Positions 25,863 to 34,514 of a DNA stretch of 64,000 bases are shown here, piece by piece. A program made the translations under genes and the position numbers. The stretch is from positions 1,358,695 through 1,422,694 of the forward strand of contig NC_009051.1 of assembly GCF_000015825.1 (NCBI RefSeq), given 5' to 3'. Position 1 is the stretch's first letter. Each line of letters starts with the position of its first letter. Source of the stretch: Methanoculleus marisnigri JR1. GTDB taxonomy: Archaea; Halobacteriota; Methanomicrobia; Methanomicrobiales; Methanoculleaceae. Below the pieces are notes generated by a model that saw only the letters and a list, made by a program, of their open reading frames with translations, did no database searches and was not told where the DNA came from.

Positions 25863-26891
25863 ATGACCATTGGAGAACGGATAAAATCCGCACGCATTGG
25901 CGCGGGATTGAGCCAGCGGAATCTGGCCGAAAAGATGGGCCTGAGCGCCATGGCGATCTCGAAGTACGAGAACGGCGAAGTCACCCCGAGATCGGGGCTC
26001 CTGATTCAGATGAGCGAGATGCTCGGAGTGAACGTCGATTACTTCTTCCGCTCCATATCCGTGGATCTTTCCGAGCCGCAGTATCGGTGCCGGAAACCGC
26101 TGAAAAAGCGAGAGGAAAGCCAGATACATGCAAAAGTTCAGGAATGGCTCGAAAGATATCTCGAGATCGAGTTGATTCTGGGTGAGGAGAAGCCTCTCTT
26201 GCTCCCTTCAAGGGAGGATTGCCGCATAACAAGCCTGGGGGAGATCGAAGATGTGGCCCAGAAAGTTCGTGATGAGTGGAACCTGGGCCTGGATCCCATT
26301 GAGAGCGTCATGGATGTGCTGGAGCAGCACGGCATTAAGGTCGGCATCATCGGAGCCACGGATAAGTTCGACGCTCTGACATTCTATTACGATGATAACA
26401 CGCCGGTTATAGCCATAAACAACGACACCCCAGGGGACCGCCAGCGGTTCAACCTTGCCCACGAACTCGGACACCTTCTGCTCCGGATTGAAGGGGACGT
26501 CGATGAAGAAACGGCGGCCCATCGATTTGCCGCTGCGTTCCTCGTACCGAAAGAGATGGCGTTTCGGGAGCTGGGGCAACGACGCCGGAACATATCACCA
26601 CGCGAATTCTATCTTCTCAAGCATAAATGGGGCATGAGCATGAGTGCCTGGCTCCATCGGGCTGCCGACCTCGGGATCATATCAGAGAGGACGTCGAAAC
26701 GGCTCTGGTTGCTCTTCAACAGTAATGGGTGGCGGCAGACAGAGCCCGGAACCCCGTTGCCGCCCGAACATCCGACGCACATGAAACTGCTGGTGCTCCG
26801 CGCTCTTAGCGAGAAGAAGATAAGTACAGCGCGAGCTCAGGAATTATTGGGGGGAGAGCAGCCCGGTGAGCAGTGTGTCGAAGCATTCTAG
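25863..26891 (+). CDS. XRE helix-turn-helix protein with ImmA/IrrE metallopeptidase domain
   Basis: A 342-residue protein. Residues 1-62 are an XRE helix-turn-helix (IKSARIGAGLSQRNLAEKMGLSAMAISKYENG). Residues about 140-260 are an ImmA/IrrE (COG2856) domain with the zinc motif HELGH in FNLAHELGHLLL and a downstream AHRFAAAFLVP. Such proteins cleave repressors or serve as antitoxin-like regulators in mobile elements and toxin-antitoxin loci. The next gene encodes a PIN nuclease 9 bases downstream, so the two are probably a toxin-antitoxin-type operon. A TATA-like AATAAATAAC lies about 40 bases upstream. Confidence 0.88.
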   Translation: MTIGERIKSARIGAGLSQRNLAEKMGLSAMAISKYENGEVTPRSGLLIQMSEMLGVNVDYFFRSISVDLSEPQYRCRKPLKKREESQIHAKVQEWLERYLEIELILGEEKPLLLPSREDCRITSLGEIEDVAQKVRDEWNLGLDPIESVMDVLEQHGIKVGIIGATDKFDALTFYYDDNTPVIAINNDTPGDRQRFNLAHELGHLLLRIEGDVDEETAAHRFAAAFLVPKEMAFRELGQRRRNISPREFYLLKHKWGMSMSAWLHRAADLGIISERTSKRLWLLFNSNGWRQTEPGTPLPPEHPTHMKLLVLRALSEKKISTARAQELLGGEQPGEQCVEAF

Positions 26892-26900
26892 GCGATACGT

Positions 26901-27398
26901 GTGAAAGGTGCCAAGGTCAAGTGTTCAATCGATGCGAACTACGTCTTCGACCTGGACACCGGCGGGATACTGGATTGTCCCCCATATCTCGGTTACACCT
27001 TCCTTATGGCGAACTTCATCGCCCACGAGATAGCAACAATCTCCCACGAACGATTACGGCTCTGCGGCATGCAGATCGCCGACCTGGAACCCGGGCAGGT
27101 TTCGGAGATCTACGAACTCCTCCGGGAGCACCGCGGACTCTCCTACAGGGATCTCGCCGCATTCGTCCTGGCACGGGATACGCAATCCATACTGGTAACC
27201 GGCGACGGTCATTTGCGCACGATGGCCGGAGAGAATGATATAGAATGCCACGGGACATTGTGGATACTGGATGCACTCGTGGACGCAGGCATCCTCACGG
27301 GGCCGCGCGCCGCAGATGCCCTGAGAACGATGCAGGCGAACAACAGGTGGCTCCCAAAGACTGAGTGCGATGCGCGAATACGAACGTGGAGGCCATAG
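26901..27398 (+). CDS. PIN-domain nuclease (putative toxin)
   Basis: A 165-residue PIN-fold protein with the acidic residues of the active site: Asp in CSIDANYVF near the N-terminus, Glu in FIAHEIAT, Asp in SYRDLAAFVLA and Asp in LVTGDGHLRTMA. PIN proteins are Mg-dependent RNases and often toxins. The start is GTG 26901, following the XRE-ImmA/IrrE gene by 9 bases, so that protein is the likely regulator or antitoxin. The C-terminal 40 residues (GILTGPRAADALRTMQANNRWLP) are typical of the DUF3368-like group. Confidence 0.82.
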   Translation: MKGAKVKCSIDANYVFDLDTGGILDCPPYLGYTFLMANFIAHEIATISHERLRLCGMQIADLEPGQVSEIYELLREHRGLSYRDLAAFVLARDTQSILVTGDGHLRTMAGENDIECHGTLWILDALVDAGILTGPRAADALRTMQANNRWLPKTECDARIRTWRP

Positions 27399-27425
27399 AG
27401 ATCTCCAACAGCCGTAACGCACCCC

Positions 27426-27596
27426 ATGATGAGAGACACTATCGGGCTGCTGTTTCCGGCATCACTCGTGGCGCTCAGCATCAGCACCGCGGGGATGTAC
27501 CGATGTGCCGCGCAACGAGAGTGTCCCGGTATGGCCGCTGCAACACGAGAGGCAGCCGGGGATCGTGAAATCGTCAGCGGCGGCCGTTTTAAGTGA
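27426..27596 (+). CDS. Possible small membrane-anchored protein
   Basis: A 56-residue frame beginning MMRDTIGLLFPASLVALSIST, with one possible N-terminal membrane helix followed by a polar Cys/Arg-rich tail (CAAQRECPGM). It follows the PIN gene by 27 bases in the same direction. No homologue is recognised and it may be the broken start of a longer membrane protein. Support is the hydrophobic segment, tandem ATG codons and operon-like spacing only. Confidence 0.3.
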   Translation: MMRDTIGLLFPASLVALSISTAGMYRCAAQRECPGMAAATREAAGDREIVSGGRFK

Positions 27597-27648
27597 GGAC
27601 AAATGCCAACCTTTTTGCCGCCCTCTTTTCCATATCCAATTGATCACC

Positions 27649-27789
27649 ATGCACAACGGGGTGATTCACAAGACCATCCCCTCCCGGCGCCACGGCCCCG
27701 CCGGGATGTTCGACGCGACCGGCCGGCAGATCGACCTGCGGGTATGCGAGTCGCAGAGGCTCGCGGAGGACGGGGTGGCGAAGGAATGA
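27649..27789 (+). CDS. Small protein coupled to the HEPN-like gene
   Basis: A 46-residue frame (MHNGVIHKTIPSRRH ... RLAEDGVAKE) whose TGA overlaps the ATG of the next gene in an ATGA arrangement, typical of translational coupling. It is polar, partly basic and without membrane segments. No family is recognised. It could be a small antitoxin or partner of the HEPN-like protein. Confidence 0.45.
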   Translation: MHNGVIHKTIPSRRHGPAGMFDATGRQIDLRVCESQRLAEDGVAKE

Positions 27790-28625
27790 GGGGGATTGAA
27801 GGAATCGAGCAGACGATAAACGGACTTGAGACCGACGCAATTGAGATTGAGCGGATTGTAATAGGGTTACTTCGAACCGTGGAACTGATCCACAAACCGG
27901 ATCCTGCAGGAGCACTCTTCTTCGCTCCGAGTAATCAGTGGAGCGAGTTGTCCGGCCAGGAGCAGCAGAAACAGCGAGACGCGCTACGAAAATATCAACG
28001 GTGGTATACGGTCGCCCACCGGTACGTCAGGGAATATGCCCCCGAAAGGGTCGATGAATTCAATCACTGCTATTTTGGCGACACGCAGGGCAACTACGGC
28101 GTTATCGATTACATCAAGTTAGAACGGCTGCAACGGTCACGCAACAAGTCCAGGATCATCGACGATTTCTGGCGCGTCTTCGAGATCCAAAGGAGTATCC
28201 TCCTCTCCGTATCGGATGTTCTCGGGATCGAGAGAATAAACCTCCGGGAACTCATATCGTCGGACTTCATCGACCGCGAGATCGGTGAAGCCGACTGTCT
28301 CTGCAGGATGGGTCATCCTCGTGCCGCGGGCGTCCTTGCGGGGGTTGCGCTCGAACGGCAACTGAAGACGCTGTGCGACAGGTATGGCCTCGAATACCAG
28401 AAGAAGGACGCTGTCGAACATCTGGTGCAAAGGCTGTATGAAAACGATTGCCTTGATCTCACGCAACTCAGAACCATCCGGCATCTTGCCGAGATCCGGG
28501 AGAAGTGCGACCATGCAAGCGACGTCACAGGCGATGAGGTCGGTGAGTTGATCGAACGGTTGAGGGAATTCATGCGGCAGAGTTTTCCGACCGAACCGCT
28601 GCAGCCGCAGGATACGATAGCGTAG
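27786..28625 (+). CDS. HEPN-like protein (putative RNase or effector)
   Basis: A 279-residue, mostly alpha-helical protein. The N-terminal 170 residues include long amphipathic helices (GIEQTINGLETDAIEIERIVIGLL) and are not recognised. The C-terminal 100 residues look like a HEPN/DUF4145-type helical bundle: AAGVLAGVALERQLKTLCDRYGL, then DLTQLRTIRHLAEIREKCDHA. REKCDH fits the R-x4-6-H motif of HEPN nucleases. The start at 27786 couples it to the preceding 46-residue frame; a longer frame from 27603 has no support. The context with PIN and ImmA/IrrE genes suggests defence or toxin function. Confidence 0.65.
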   Translation: MRGIEGIEQTINGLETDAIEIERIVIGLLRTVELIHKPDPAGALFFAPSNQWSELSGQEQQKQRDALRKYQRWYTVAHRYVREYAPERVDEFNHCYFGDTQGNYGVIDYIKLERLQRSRNKSRIIDDFWRVFEIQRSILLSVSDVLGIERINLRELISSDFIDREIGEADCLCRMGHPRAAGVLAGVALERQLKTLCDRYGLEYQKKDAVEHLVQRLYENDCLDLTQLRTIRHLAEIREKCDHASDVTGDEVGELIERLREFMRQSFPTEPLQPQDTIA

Positions 28626-28829
28626 CAGAAGCGAGACTTCGTCCCCCATCGATCAGCCCGTCTCCTACGTGCGGATCGAGATCCCGCACCTGGCAGGGGG
28701 ACAGAGAATACGGGCATCATGGATGCCGGGGGGTTGGGGATAGGGCCTAGTGGAGTCGAAAAGAACTCGCCAGAAAACAACAGAAAGAAATGCGCCCCGG
28801 AGGGGCATCAGAACAGTAAACCTGCCGGA

Positions 28830-29144
28830 TCAATCGTACTCGCGCCAGGTCTTGCCGCAGGCGGTGCACCGGAAGAACCTGACTTCGCTCTCATCAGCCG
28901 CACGCAGCTGCCGCAGCCACCAGAATGCCGTCGTGCAGTCGCACTCCGGGCACTTGATGCTCGCGGTCGGGAGGGTCGCTATCTTGTCCTCCTCGTCGAC
29001 GATGGTGATCTCTTTCTCCACACGTTTGTCTGTCTTCTTCAACCGGTCGGAATCATCGATCTCCCGGATATAGCCACATTTTTTGCATTTCAGCTGACCA
29101 CCGGACGATATCATCAGACCTTTACACTGCGGACAGAACATCAT
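28830..29144 (-). CDS. tfs: Transcription factor S (TFIIS/RPB9-like)
   Basis: A 104-residue archaeal TFS that stimulates RNA cleavage by stalled RNA polymerase. The N-terminal zinc ribbon is FCPQCKGLM ... CKKCGY. The C-terminal ribbon is CPECDC ... FRCTACGKTW. Between them lies the acidic loop ADESE (archaeal RADESE-like, here RAADESE), which reaches the polymerase active site. The start is ATG 29142-29144 (or 29141); upstream in-frame sequence to 29234 is not conserved. It is divergent from artA. A GC-rich hairpin and T-rich stretch near 28780-28800 follow the stop and could end transcription. Confidence 0.92.
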   Translation of the reverse strand: MMFCPQCKGLMISSGGQLKCKKCGYIREIDDSDRLKKTDKRVEKEITIVDEEDKIATLPTASIKCPECDCTTAFWWLRQLRAADESEVRFFRCTACGKTWREYD

Positions 29145-29269
29145 TGTAATGAATGGGGTGGCAATCGCAATTAATTCTTGGTCGCGCAGCATGATCCGTT
29201 CGCATGACAGGTGGCCCGGACTGGACGGGTGCACAAATAATTATAGTCGGATACGGCGAAGGGTAAAGG

Positions 29270-30094
29270 ATGAAGGATTACCTGGTGCTGATCTCCTGCA
29301 TCTGCTTTCTCGTCTTTCTCATCCCGGGCAGGTTCAGGAAATACTTCGCACTCGGCGGGTGGGCGAGCATCGTCGGATACCTCTTTCTCGAGCTTCCCTA
29401 CTACTTCTCCCTCAATAACTTCATGTACCCGGCGATAGCCGTCCTCTCGGTACCCTTCCTCTACATCACCGCAAAATACCTGCTCCGCGACGACCCCCGG
29501 GTGATGCAGATCTCGACGATAGCGGCCGTGGCATTCCTGATCTACGCTCCCTTCGGCTACATGCCCGCACTCGGGAACTGGCTGATTGCAGCCGTCGCCG
29601 ACCAGACCTCGGCGGTGCTCGCGGCGGTCGGCTACCCCGTAACCTTCCAGGACTGGAACCTGATGGAGCGCAACGGGCTCCAGACCGAGATCATCCTTGC
29701 CTGCACCGGCATCCAGAGCATCGCGATCATGCTCGGGGTCGCCTGGGGCGTGCAGTCGACGCTGAAGCAGAAGATCGCCGGCTTCCTCGTCGTCTTCCCG
29801 ACGATCTACATCCTCAATATCGTGCGGAACGTCTTCGTGATAACGGCCTACACCGAACAGTGGTTCCCCTACCTCCCCGAGATCGCCGGCAACGGCGAGT
29901 TCGGGTACGAGAGTTTCTTCTGGGCACACAACGTCATGGCGGAACTCGGGGCGCTCGTCTTTCTTGTGGTCCTCGCGTACACCCTCTTCATGATCGTGCC
30001 CCAGCTCGGCACCCTCGCCGACAACCTCTACCGGCTCTATCGCGGCGAGATCGCGCAGGTCGTCCGGCCGAACGCCGGAAAGACCGAACGTTGA
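29270..30094 (+). CDS. artA: Archaeosortase A
   Basis: A 274-residue membrane protein with about seven helices and the exosortase/archaeosortase catalytic set: Cys in ILACTGIQS (near residue 146), Arg in LNIVRNVFV and His in FFWAHNVM. ArtA cleaves PGF-CTERM proteins and attaches them to membrane lipid. No PGF-CTERM substrate is complete within this window; the partial secreted protein at its right end could be one but its C-terminus is missing. The ATG follows GGGTAAAGG, and an AATAATTATAG TATA-like stretch lies about 30 bases upstream. Confidence 0.9.
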   Translation: MKDYLVLISCICFLVFLIPGRFRKYFALGGWASIVGYLFLELPYYFSLNNFMYPAIAVLSVPFLYITAKYLLRDDPRVMQISTIAAVAFLIYAPFGYMPALGNWLIAAVADQTSAVLAAVGYPVTFQDWNLMERNGLQTEIILACTGIQSIAIMLGVAWGVQSTLKQKIAGFLVVFPTIYILNIVRNVFVITAYTEQWFPYLPEIAGNGEFGYESFFWAHNVMAELGALVFLVVLAYTLFMIVPQLGTLADNLYRLYRGEIAQVVRPNAGKTER

Positions 30095-30600
30095 CGCCGG
30101 GCGGGAAGTGCCCGGTAGTCGCACTCCAGAGTGTCGTTCTTCGCACCTGCGGTGATCACGCTCCTGCCCCGAAAACGCTTCGCGTTTTCTCATGCTCCTG
30201 CCGTTCCGGCAGTCGCACCCTTCGGCCAGTCGCGCTTCGCGTGAGACTTCAGCACAGAGTGAGTTCAGGGACTCACGCGAAGCCGCGAAGGGGAGTTGAT
30301 CTCAGATAAACCGATCTTCGCGCTCTTCGCACCTGCGGTGCTCAAGCTCCGGGCGTTCCGCCCATCGCTCTTCGCGGCTCGCACCTGGCGGTGCTCACGC
30401 TCGCTACGCTCGCAAGTCGCACCTACGGTGCTCCAACTCCGCTTCTGACGAAGCGTCGTTCTTCGCGTGAACTAACAGTTTATATGCGATGATACGGCCT
30501 CACGCGAAGGCCAAAGGGCACGGTTTGAGCACCGTCAGGATGCGGGCTGCAACGCCCATCCGCTACGCTTCCTCAAGGCCCAAAAAAGATCTGCGAGCCG
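30095..30600. repeat. Mosaic hairpin repeat block C (reverse orientation)
   Basis: About 500 bases in which the units appear as reverse complements, with TTC loops. Examples are AACGC-TTC-GCGTT near 30175-30190, CTGCCG-TTC-CGGCAG near 30202-30216, GGGCG-TTC-CGCCC near 30352-30362, CACC-TGC-GGTG near 30336 and CACC-TAC-GGTG near 30421. Linkers include CTCACGCTCGCTACGCTCGC and GTCGCAC. No gene is seen. Confidence 0.8.
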
Positions 30601-30601
30601 G

Positions 30602-31234
30602 TCAGGAATACCGCCGGTAGAGGTAGAAGACCCGCTGGACCGCGGAGAGGTTCGTGCAGACCGCGATGAGGAGGACCGCAACCCAGAGGAGCCCGGTCAC
30701 GCCGCCGAGCACCAGCACGAGGATCGTCTCGGGCCTGCCGAAGAAGCCGACCCCCTCGAGGGGATCCTCGATCTTCCCGGCAACCCTCTCGGAATACCCG
30801 ATCTCCGCGTACGTGACCGGCTTGATGAATGTGTTCATCAGCGATCCCGCGAGCGCCAGCCCCACGATACCGAAGTCGGCGACCGGCGGGACGTCGACGA
30901 GGTGGCTGACGATGGGGATGCCGGAGAACCCCACGCCGAGGATGACCGCCGCGTCGACGTATTTGTCGGCGATCCAGTCGAAGACCGCCCCAAACCGGCT
31001 CTCGGCGTGATTTTTCCGGGCGACGTTGCCGTCCACCAGGTCGAGGATCGCCGAGACGAACAGGAGCAGGCTGCCCGCGAGGAAGTGGCGCCCGGCGAAG
31101 GCAAGCGCGCACGAAAAACCGAAGAGCACCGAGAGTACCGAGACCTGATTCGGCGTAACGCCCAGGCGTATAAAAAACGACGCGATTGGCTCCGTATATT
31201 TGATGAATTTCGGCCGCAGGGAGGTTATATTCAT
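30602..31234 (-). CDS. CDP-alcohol phosphatidyltransferase family protein
   Basis: A 210-residue integral membrane enzyme with the full family motif: DG at LVDGNVAR, eight residues on G, then D-x3-D (FGAVFDWIADKYVD). It joins an activated CDP-lipid to an alcohol. In archaea the likely products are archaetidylinositol phosphate or a related head group; the acceptor cannot be set from sequence. Six membrane helices are expected. The stop abuts repeat block C. The start ATG at 31234 aligns with family starts (MNITSLRPKF). Confidence 0.88.
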   Translation of the reverse strand: MNITSLRPKFIKYTEPIASFFIRLGVTPNQVSVLSVLFGFSCALAFAGRHFLAGSLLLFVSAILDLVDGNVARKNHAESRFGAVFDWIADKYVDAAVILGVGFSGIPIVSHLVDVPPVADFGIVGLALAGSLMNTFIKPVTYAEIGYSERVAGKIEDPLEGVGFFGRPETILVLVLGGVTGLLWVAVLLIAVCTNLSAVQRVFYLYRRYS

Positions 31235-31377
31235 CGCATATTTTATCTGCTCGAAAGGAGTTTAACCTTTGCTCTGATGGACGAGAGCGCAACACTTCAC
31301 CCGGAATACCGTTTACGGGCTAAAATCACCAGATTCATAAACGCTCCCGCCAGATAGATCACCGGGAACGAATTCCA

Positions 31378-32064
31378 ATGCCAGAACACGATAGGCCGCA
31401 CGTGCTCATGATGTCGGAGATCACCGTCGACGGGAAACTCACCCTGAAACGCGGGGCCTCGAGCAAGATTCTCATGAAGTACATGGCTCCCGAAACCGAA
31501 CTCCTCCTTCACCAGACCCGGGCGGAATATGACGCCATCATGGTCGGGGCGAACACCATCAGGATCGACAACTCCTTCCTGACGGTCAGGCTGGTCGAGG
31601 GAAAAAGCCCGCTCCGCGTCATTCCGAGCAGCCGGGCAGATATCCCGCCGGATGCAAACGTCCTCGGACCGGACGCGAGAACCGTCATCGCCGTCAGTGA
31701 GGCCGCGCCGGCGGAGAATGTCGCCCGGCTCCGGGAAAGCGGCGTCGACGTCGTCGTCGCGGGCGAGAAAGAGGTCGATCTGCCGGAACTGATGGGCATC
31801 CTGAAGAGAGATTACGGCGTCGACCGGATGATGATCGAGGGGGGGCCGACGCTGAACTGGGCGATGCTGAATCACCGGCTTGTGGACGAGATACGCCTGA
31901 TCCACCTGCCGTTCATTGTCGGCGGCGCCGACACCCCGTCGCTCGTCGGCGGCATGCATATCGAGACCGAGGAGGAGATGTTCCGGCTCTCCTTAAAGCG
32001 CCACTTCATGTGCGGGAGCAACCTGGTCACCGAGTGGGATGTGCTCTACCAGCCAGGAAATTAA
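31378..32064 (+). CDS. arfC: 2,5-diamino-6-(ribosylamino)pyrimidinone 5'-phosphate reductase
   Basis: A 228-residue RibD-C/Rib7-family reductase that converts the ribosyl side chain to ribityl in archaeal riboflavin and F420-precursor synthesis. Motifs are the N-terminal SEITVDGKLT, the dinucleotide-binding YDAIMVGANTIRIDNSFLTVR, and MMIEGGPTLNWAML near residue 155. The protein stands alone without a deaminase domain, as expected in archaea. The length is normal for the family. Confidence 0.87.
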   Translation: MPEHDRPHVLMMSEITVDGKLTLKRGASSKILMKYMAPETELLLHQTRAEYDAIMVGANTIRIDNSFLTVRLVEGKSPLRVIPSSRADIPPDANVLGPDARTVIAVSEAAPAENVARLRESGVDVVVAGEKEVDLPELMGILKRDYGVDRMMIEGGPTLNWAMLNHRLVDEIRLIHLPFIVGGADTPSLVGGMHIETEEEMFRLSLKRHFMCGSNLVTEWDVLYQPGN

Positions 32065-32085
32065 CCACTTTTCACCGCCGATCCC

Positions 32086-33357
32086 CTAGATCATCATGTA
32101 GGGGTCGGCCTTCATGTATTCCCGGCAGACCGTCGTCGCGTAGTGGCCGGGAGGGAGCGTGAATTTGAGCCGGACATCCGCACCGGATACCTCCGTCTCC
32201 ACGTCGGCGGAGAGGCTGATCGGCCGGAGCACCCCGGAAAACGCCGTCTCCACGAACCGGGAGGCGCGCTCGAAGTCCCCGGCGTCGATACCCGACTCGA
32301 TCATCAGTTCCTGCATCATCTCGTCCATCGGCCCGCGCGATGTCACCTGTCCAGAGCCCGGAATGAAGAGGGCGATCCGGCACCGGCCGCGGCGAACATG
32401 CATCAGGGCCGCCTGCCGGTTCCGCGCGGAGACGATATCCTCGCGGCTGTTCTCAAAGAGGAGCCGGTCGCCGATCTCGGGCTCGGTGAGCGACATGCCG
32501 GCATCGATGCGGGAGGAGAGCGCGCAGTTGAAGAGGTAGGACTGGTATGCGCTCACGAGGAGCGAGAGGAGTTTCGGGGGGAGCGCCCGGAGCGCGCCGG
32601 CGTAGTCGCCGGGGTTCGCGACGAGGTGGTTCGCCATCGCCCGCTCGTAGGTCATCCATATGGGTAAGTCGGCGAGCGCCGCCCGTGCATCGTGGGTCTC
32701 GGTGAAATGAGTCCGGGCGCGCTGTGCCTCCTCCGACTCCCGGGGGTAGGCCCGGCCGATGTAGATGGCCACGGCGCCTTCGTAATCGCCCTTGAGGATC
32801 CTCTCGCCGACCAGATGCGTGACCGGCCGGACGACGCCGAACCGCTGCAGCCCGTAGTAGTTCGGTATCCCGGCGGACGCCACCTCCGTCGCCGCCTGCA
32901 CCCGCGCCGGGAGGCCGTCTTCGATGCAGTCGCGGATGACGATATCGAACCGGTTGCCCGCGAGGCTGCCGAGGGAGAGCGGGTGCTGCGACCGCCCGAC
33001 GACCTCGAGCGAGATGTCCGCAAGGTGCACCTGTTCAACGGCCTCCGGCGTGACGTTGTAGATCGATATGAACTGGGTGGTCACCGCGTTCTTGTCCTTC
33101 GTCCCCGCCCAGGCGATCCGCCGGTGGCTGATGCCGAGCCGTTTTGCGATCTCCTTGACCGCCCGCTGGAGTTCCCAGTTCGTCTTGGTGAGCAGGCAGA
33201 TGAGGTGCGGGCCGTTCTGGTCGCTGATCGGGAGCGGGAGTTCCTCGACGACGAAGTCGGCGGGGCTTACGCGGAGCCGGCCGCCGATACCGGGGGCATC
33301 GGACGCGTAGTAGCGCATCCCGAGTTCCTGCTCGAGGGGATGGGGCGAGGGCATCAT
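32086..33357 (-). CDS. truD: tRNA pseudouridine(13) synthase TruD
   Basis: A 423-residue TruD that isomerises uridine 13 of tRNA. The catalytic motif WAGTKDKNAVTTQ (Asp nucleophile) lies near residues 80-92. The family segments YYGLQRFG and LLVSAYQSYLFN follow. The start at 33357 overlaps the pth2 stop by 4 bases, so the two tRNA-related genes are coupled. The inserted TRUD domain spans about residues 165-350. Confidence 0.92.
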   Translation of the reverse strand: MMPSPHPLEQELGMRYYASDAPGIGGRLRVSPADFVVEELPLPISDQNGPHLICLLTKTNWELQRAVKEIAKRLGISHRRIAWAGTKDKNAVTTQFISIYNVTPEAVEQVHLADISLEVVGRSQHPLSLGSLAGNRFDIVIRDCIEDGLPARVQAATEVASAGIPNYYGLQRFGVVRPVTHLVGERILKGDYEGAVAIYIGRAYPRESEEAQRARTHFTETHDARAALADLPIWMTYERAMANHLVANPGDYAGALRALPPKLLSLLVSAYQSYLFNCALSSRIDAGMSLTEPEIGDRLLFENSREDIVSARNRQAALMHVRRGRCRIALFIPGSGQVTSRGPMDEMMQELMIESGIDAGDFERASRFVETAFSGVLRPISLSADVETEVSGADVRLKFTLPPGHYATTVCREYMKADPYMMI

Positions 33358-33716
33358 AGCAGGGAAAGGTCTCCGGTGATCCGGTCGAGGTCTTCGGAGC
33401 GGGCGGGGCCGAGGCCAAGCGCCGTCACGGTTCCCGGCGGGATCTCGGTCATCCCGGCGTCCTGGATGATCGACGCGGGGATGCCCGCCCGCTCCGCGAT
33501 CGTCTTGAGTTCAAAGAGCTGCCGCTCGGCCGAAGCCTTCAACACCACCTTCTTCTGCCCTTCGTCGAGCCAGGCCTTCCTCGCCAGTTTGTCGGCCTTC
33601 TCGTAGGCCCCGATGGCGGCGTGAGCGATCTGCGCGCACTTCTTGCCGCAGCTCATCTTGATGTCGGCGCGCACAATCAGGCACTGCTTCCACTTGAACT
33701 CCCGTATATCAGGCAT
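33354..33716 (-). CDS. pth: Peptidyl-tRNA hydrolase, Pth2 type
   Basis: A 120-residue Pth2 that releases peptides from peptidyl-tRNA. Family motifs are KWKQCLIVRADIKMSCGKKCAQIAHAA at residues 8-34, QKKVVLKA and DAGMTEIPPGTVTALGLGP. It has normal length. It is the first gene of the pth-truD pair. Its upstream region merges with repeat block D. Confidence 0.94.
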   Translation of the reverse strand: MPDIREFKWKQCLIVRADIKMSCGKKCAQIAHAAIGAYEKADKLARKAWLDEGQKKVVLKASAERQLFELKTIAERAGIPASIIQDAGMTEIPPGTVTALGLGPARSEDLDRITGDLSLL

Positions 33717-33739
33717 TTCGTACTACCTGGGGCATGATC

Positions 33740-34436
33740 CGTCAAATACGCAGCTGTGGGGTGCGACTGCCGGAACGGCAGGAGCATGAGAAAACGCGAA
33801 GCGTTTTCGGGGCCGGAGCATGAGCACCGATAGGTGCGGGGAGGGAGCGGGGGGCATGTCGCCGGCGTCGCAGAGAGTCTTGCGAGGTGGGGAAGGGGGT
33901 TTGGGGAATTTGGATATCGCGGCCGCCGTCCCCCAGGATACTATGAACCCACACACGGATTTCCAGTGGATATCGCGACTGGGGGAGGGGCTGACGGGGA
34001 GTGTGATGGGCGGAATGCGACCGGTCGCCAGAGCGGGAGCATGAGCACCGAAGGTGCGAACGCCCGGAGCTCGACCACCGTCAGGTGGGGAGGGGGGCAT
34101 GCCCCCTCCCCTGTCTCCAACTCACATCATTGTTGCTCAAACTCGCTATGCCTGCATCCCCTATTACCCCCACCCCTCCCGCGCTTTGCGCTCCTCCTCC
34201 ACACCTTCGGTGCTCATGCTCCGGCCCCATGGCCCGTCGCACCCCGCCCCGAGGGGCGGGGGCAGTGCGTGGCGATATGCGACTGTCGAAGGGCAGGAGC
34301 AGGAGCAACGCCAGGTGTAATAGGAAACGGGCCGGAGGGCAGGAGAACGGGCAGCGGAGGTGGGAGGTGCACAGTCCCCCAAACTCCTGTCCTCCAGCCG
34401 CTCATCACCGATGACTCTTACTCCCATCATCCACCC
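33740..34436. repeat. Mosaic hairpin repeat block D
   Basis: About 700 bases of repeat units. These include CTGCCG-GAA-CGGCAG near 33769-33783, AACGC-GAA-GCGTT near 33793-33805, CACC-GAA-GGTG near 34047-34057 and a GAGGGGGGCATGCCCCCTC palindrome near 34091-34109. GGGCGGGGGCAGTGCGTGGCG near 34253 is shared with block A. Several open frames cross it (33723-34100 minus, 33834-34712 plus), but their translations are unit repeats in changing frames. Confidence 0.8.
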
Positions 34437-34447
34437 CCTTTTATACC
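34437..34447 (+). promoter_or_regulatory. TATA box at the right edge of block D
   Basis: CCTTTTATACC lies about 70 bases before the ATG at 34515, just where repeat sequence stops. It is the likely promoter of the FAD-dependent reductase. Confidence 0.5.
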
Positions 34448-34514
34448 GCCGAACGTCCACTCTACTCAGGAACCGGCCCGCCATCGGCGAACCGGGAACC
34501 AACTCGTGCGGGGC

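Noticed and set aside
28626-28829. Possible tRNA or small structured RNA in the gap before tfs
   Set aside because: No cloverleaf, T-loop or anticodon arm could be traced; the pairing bases fit a terminator hairpin after tfs better.
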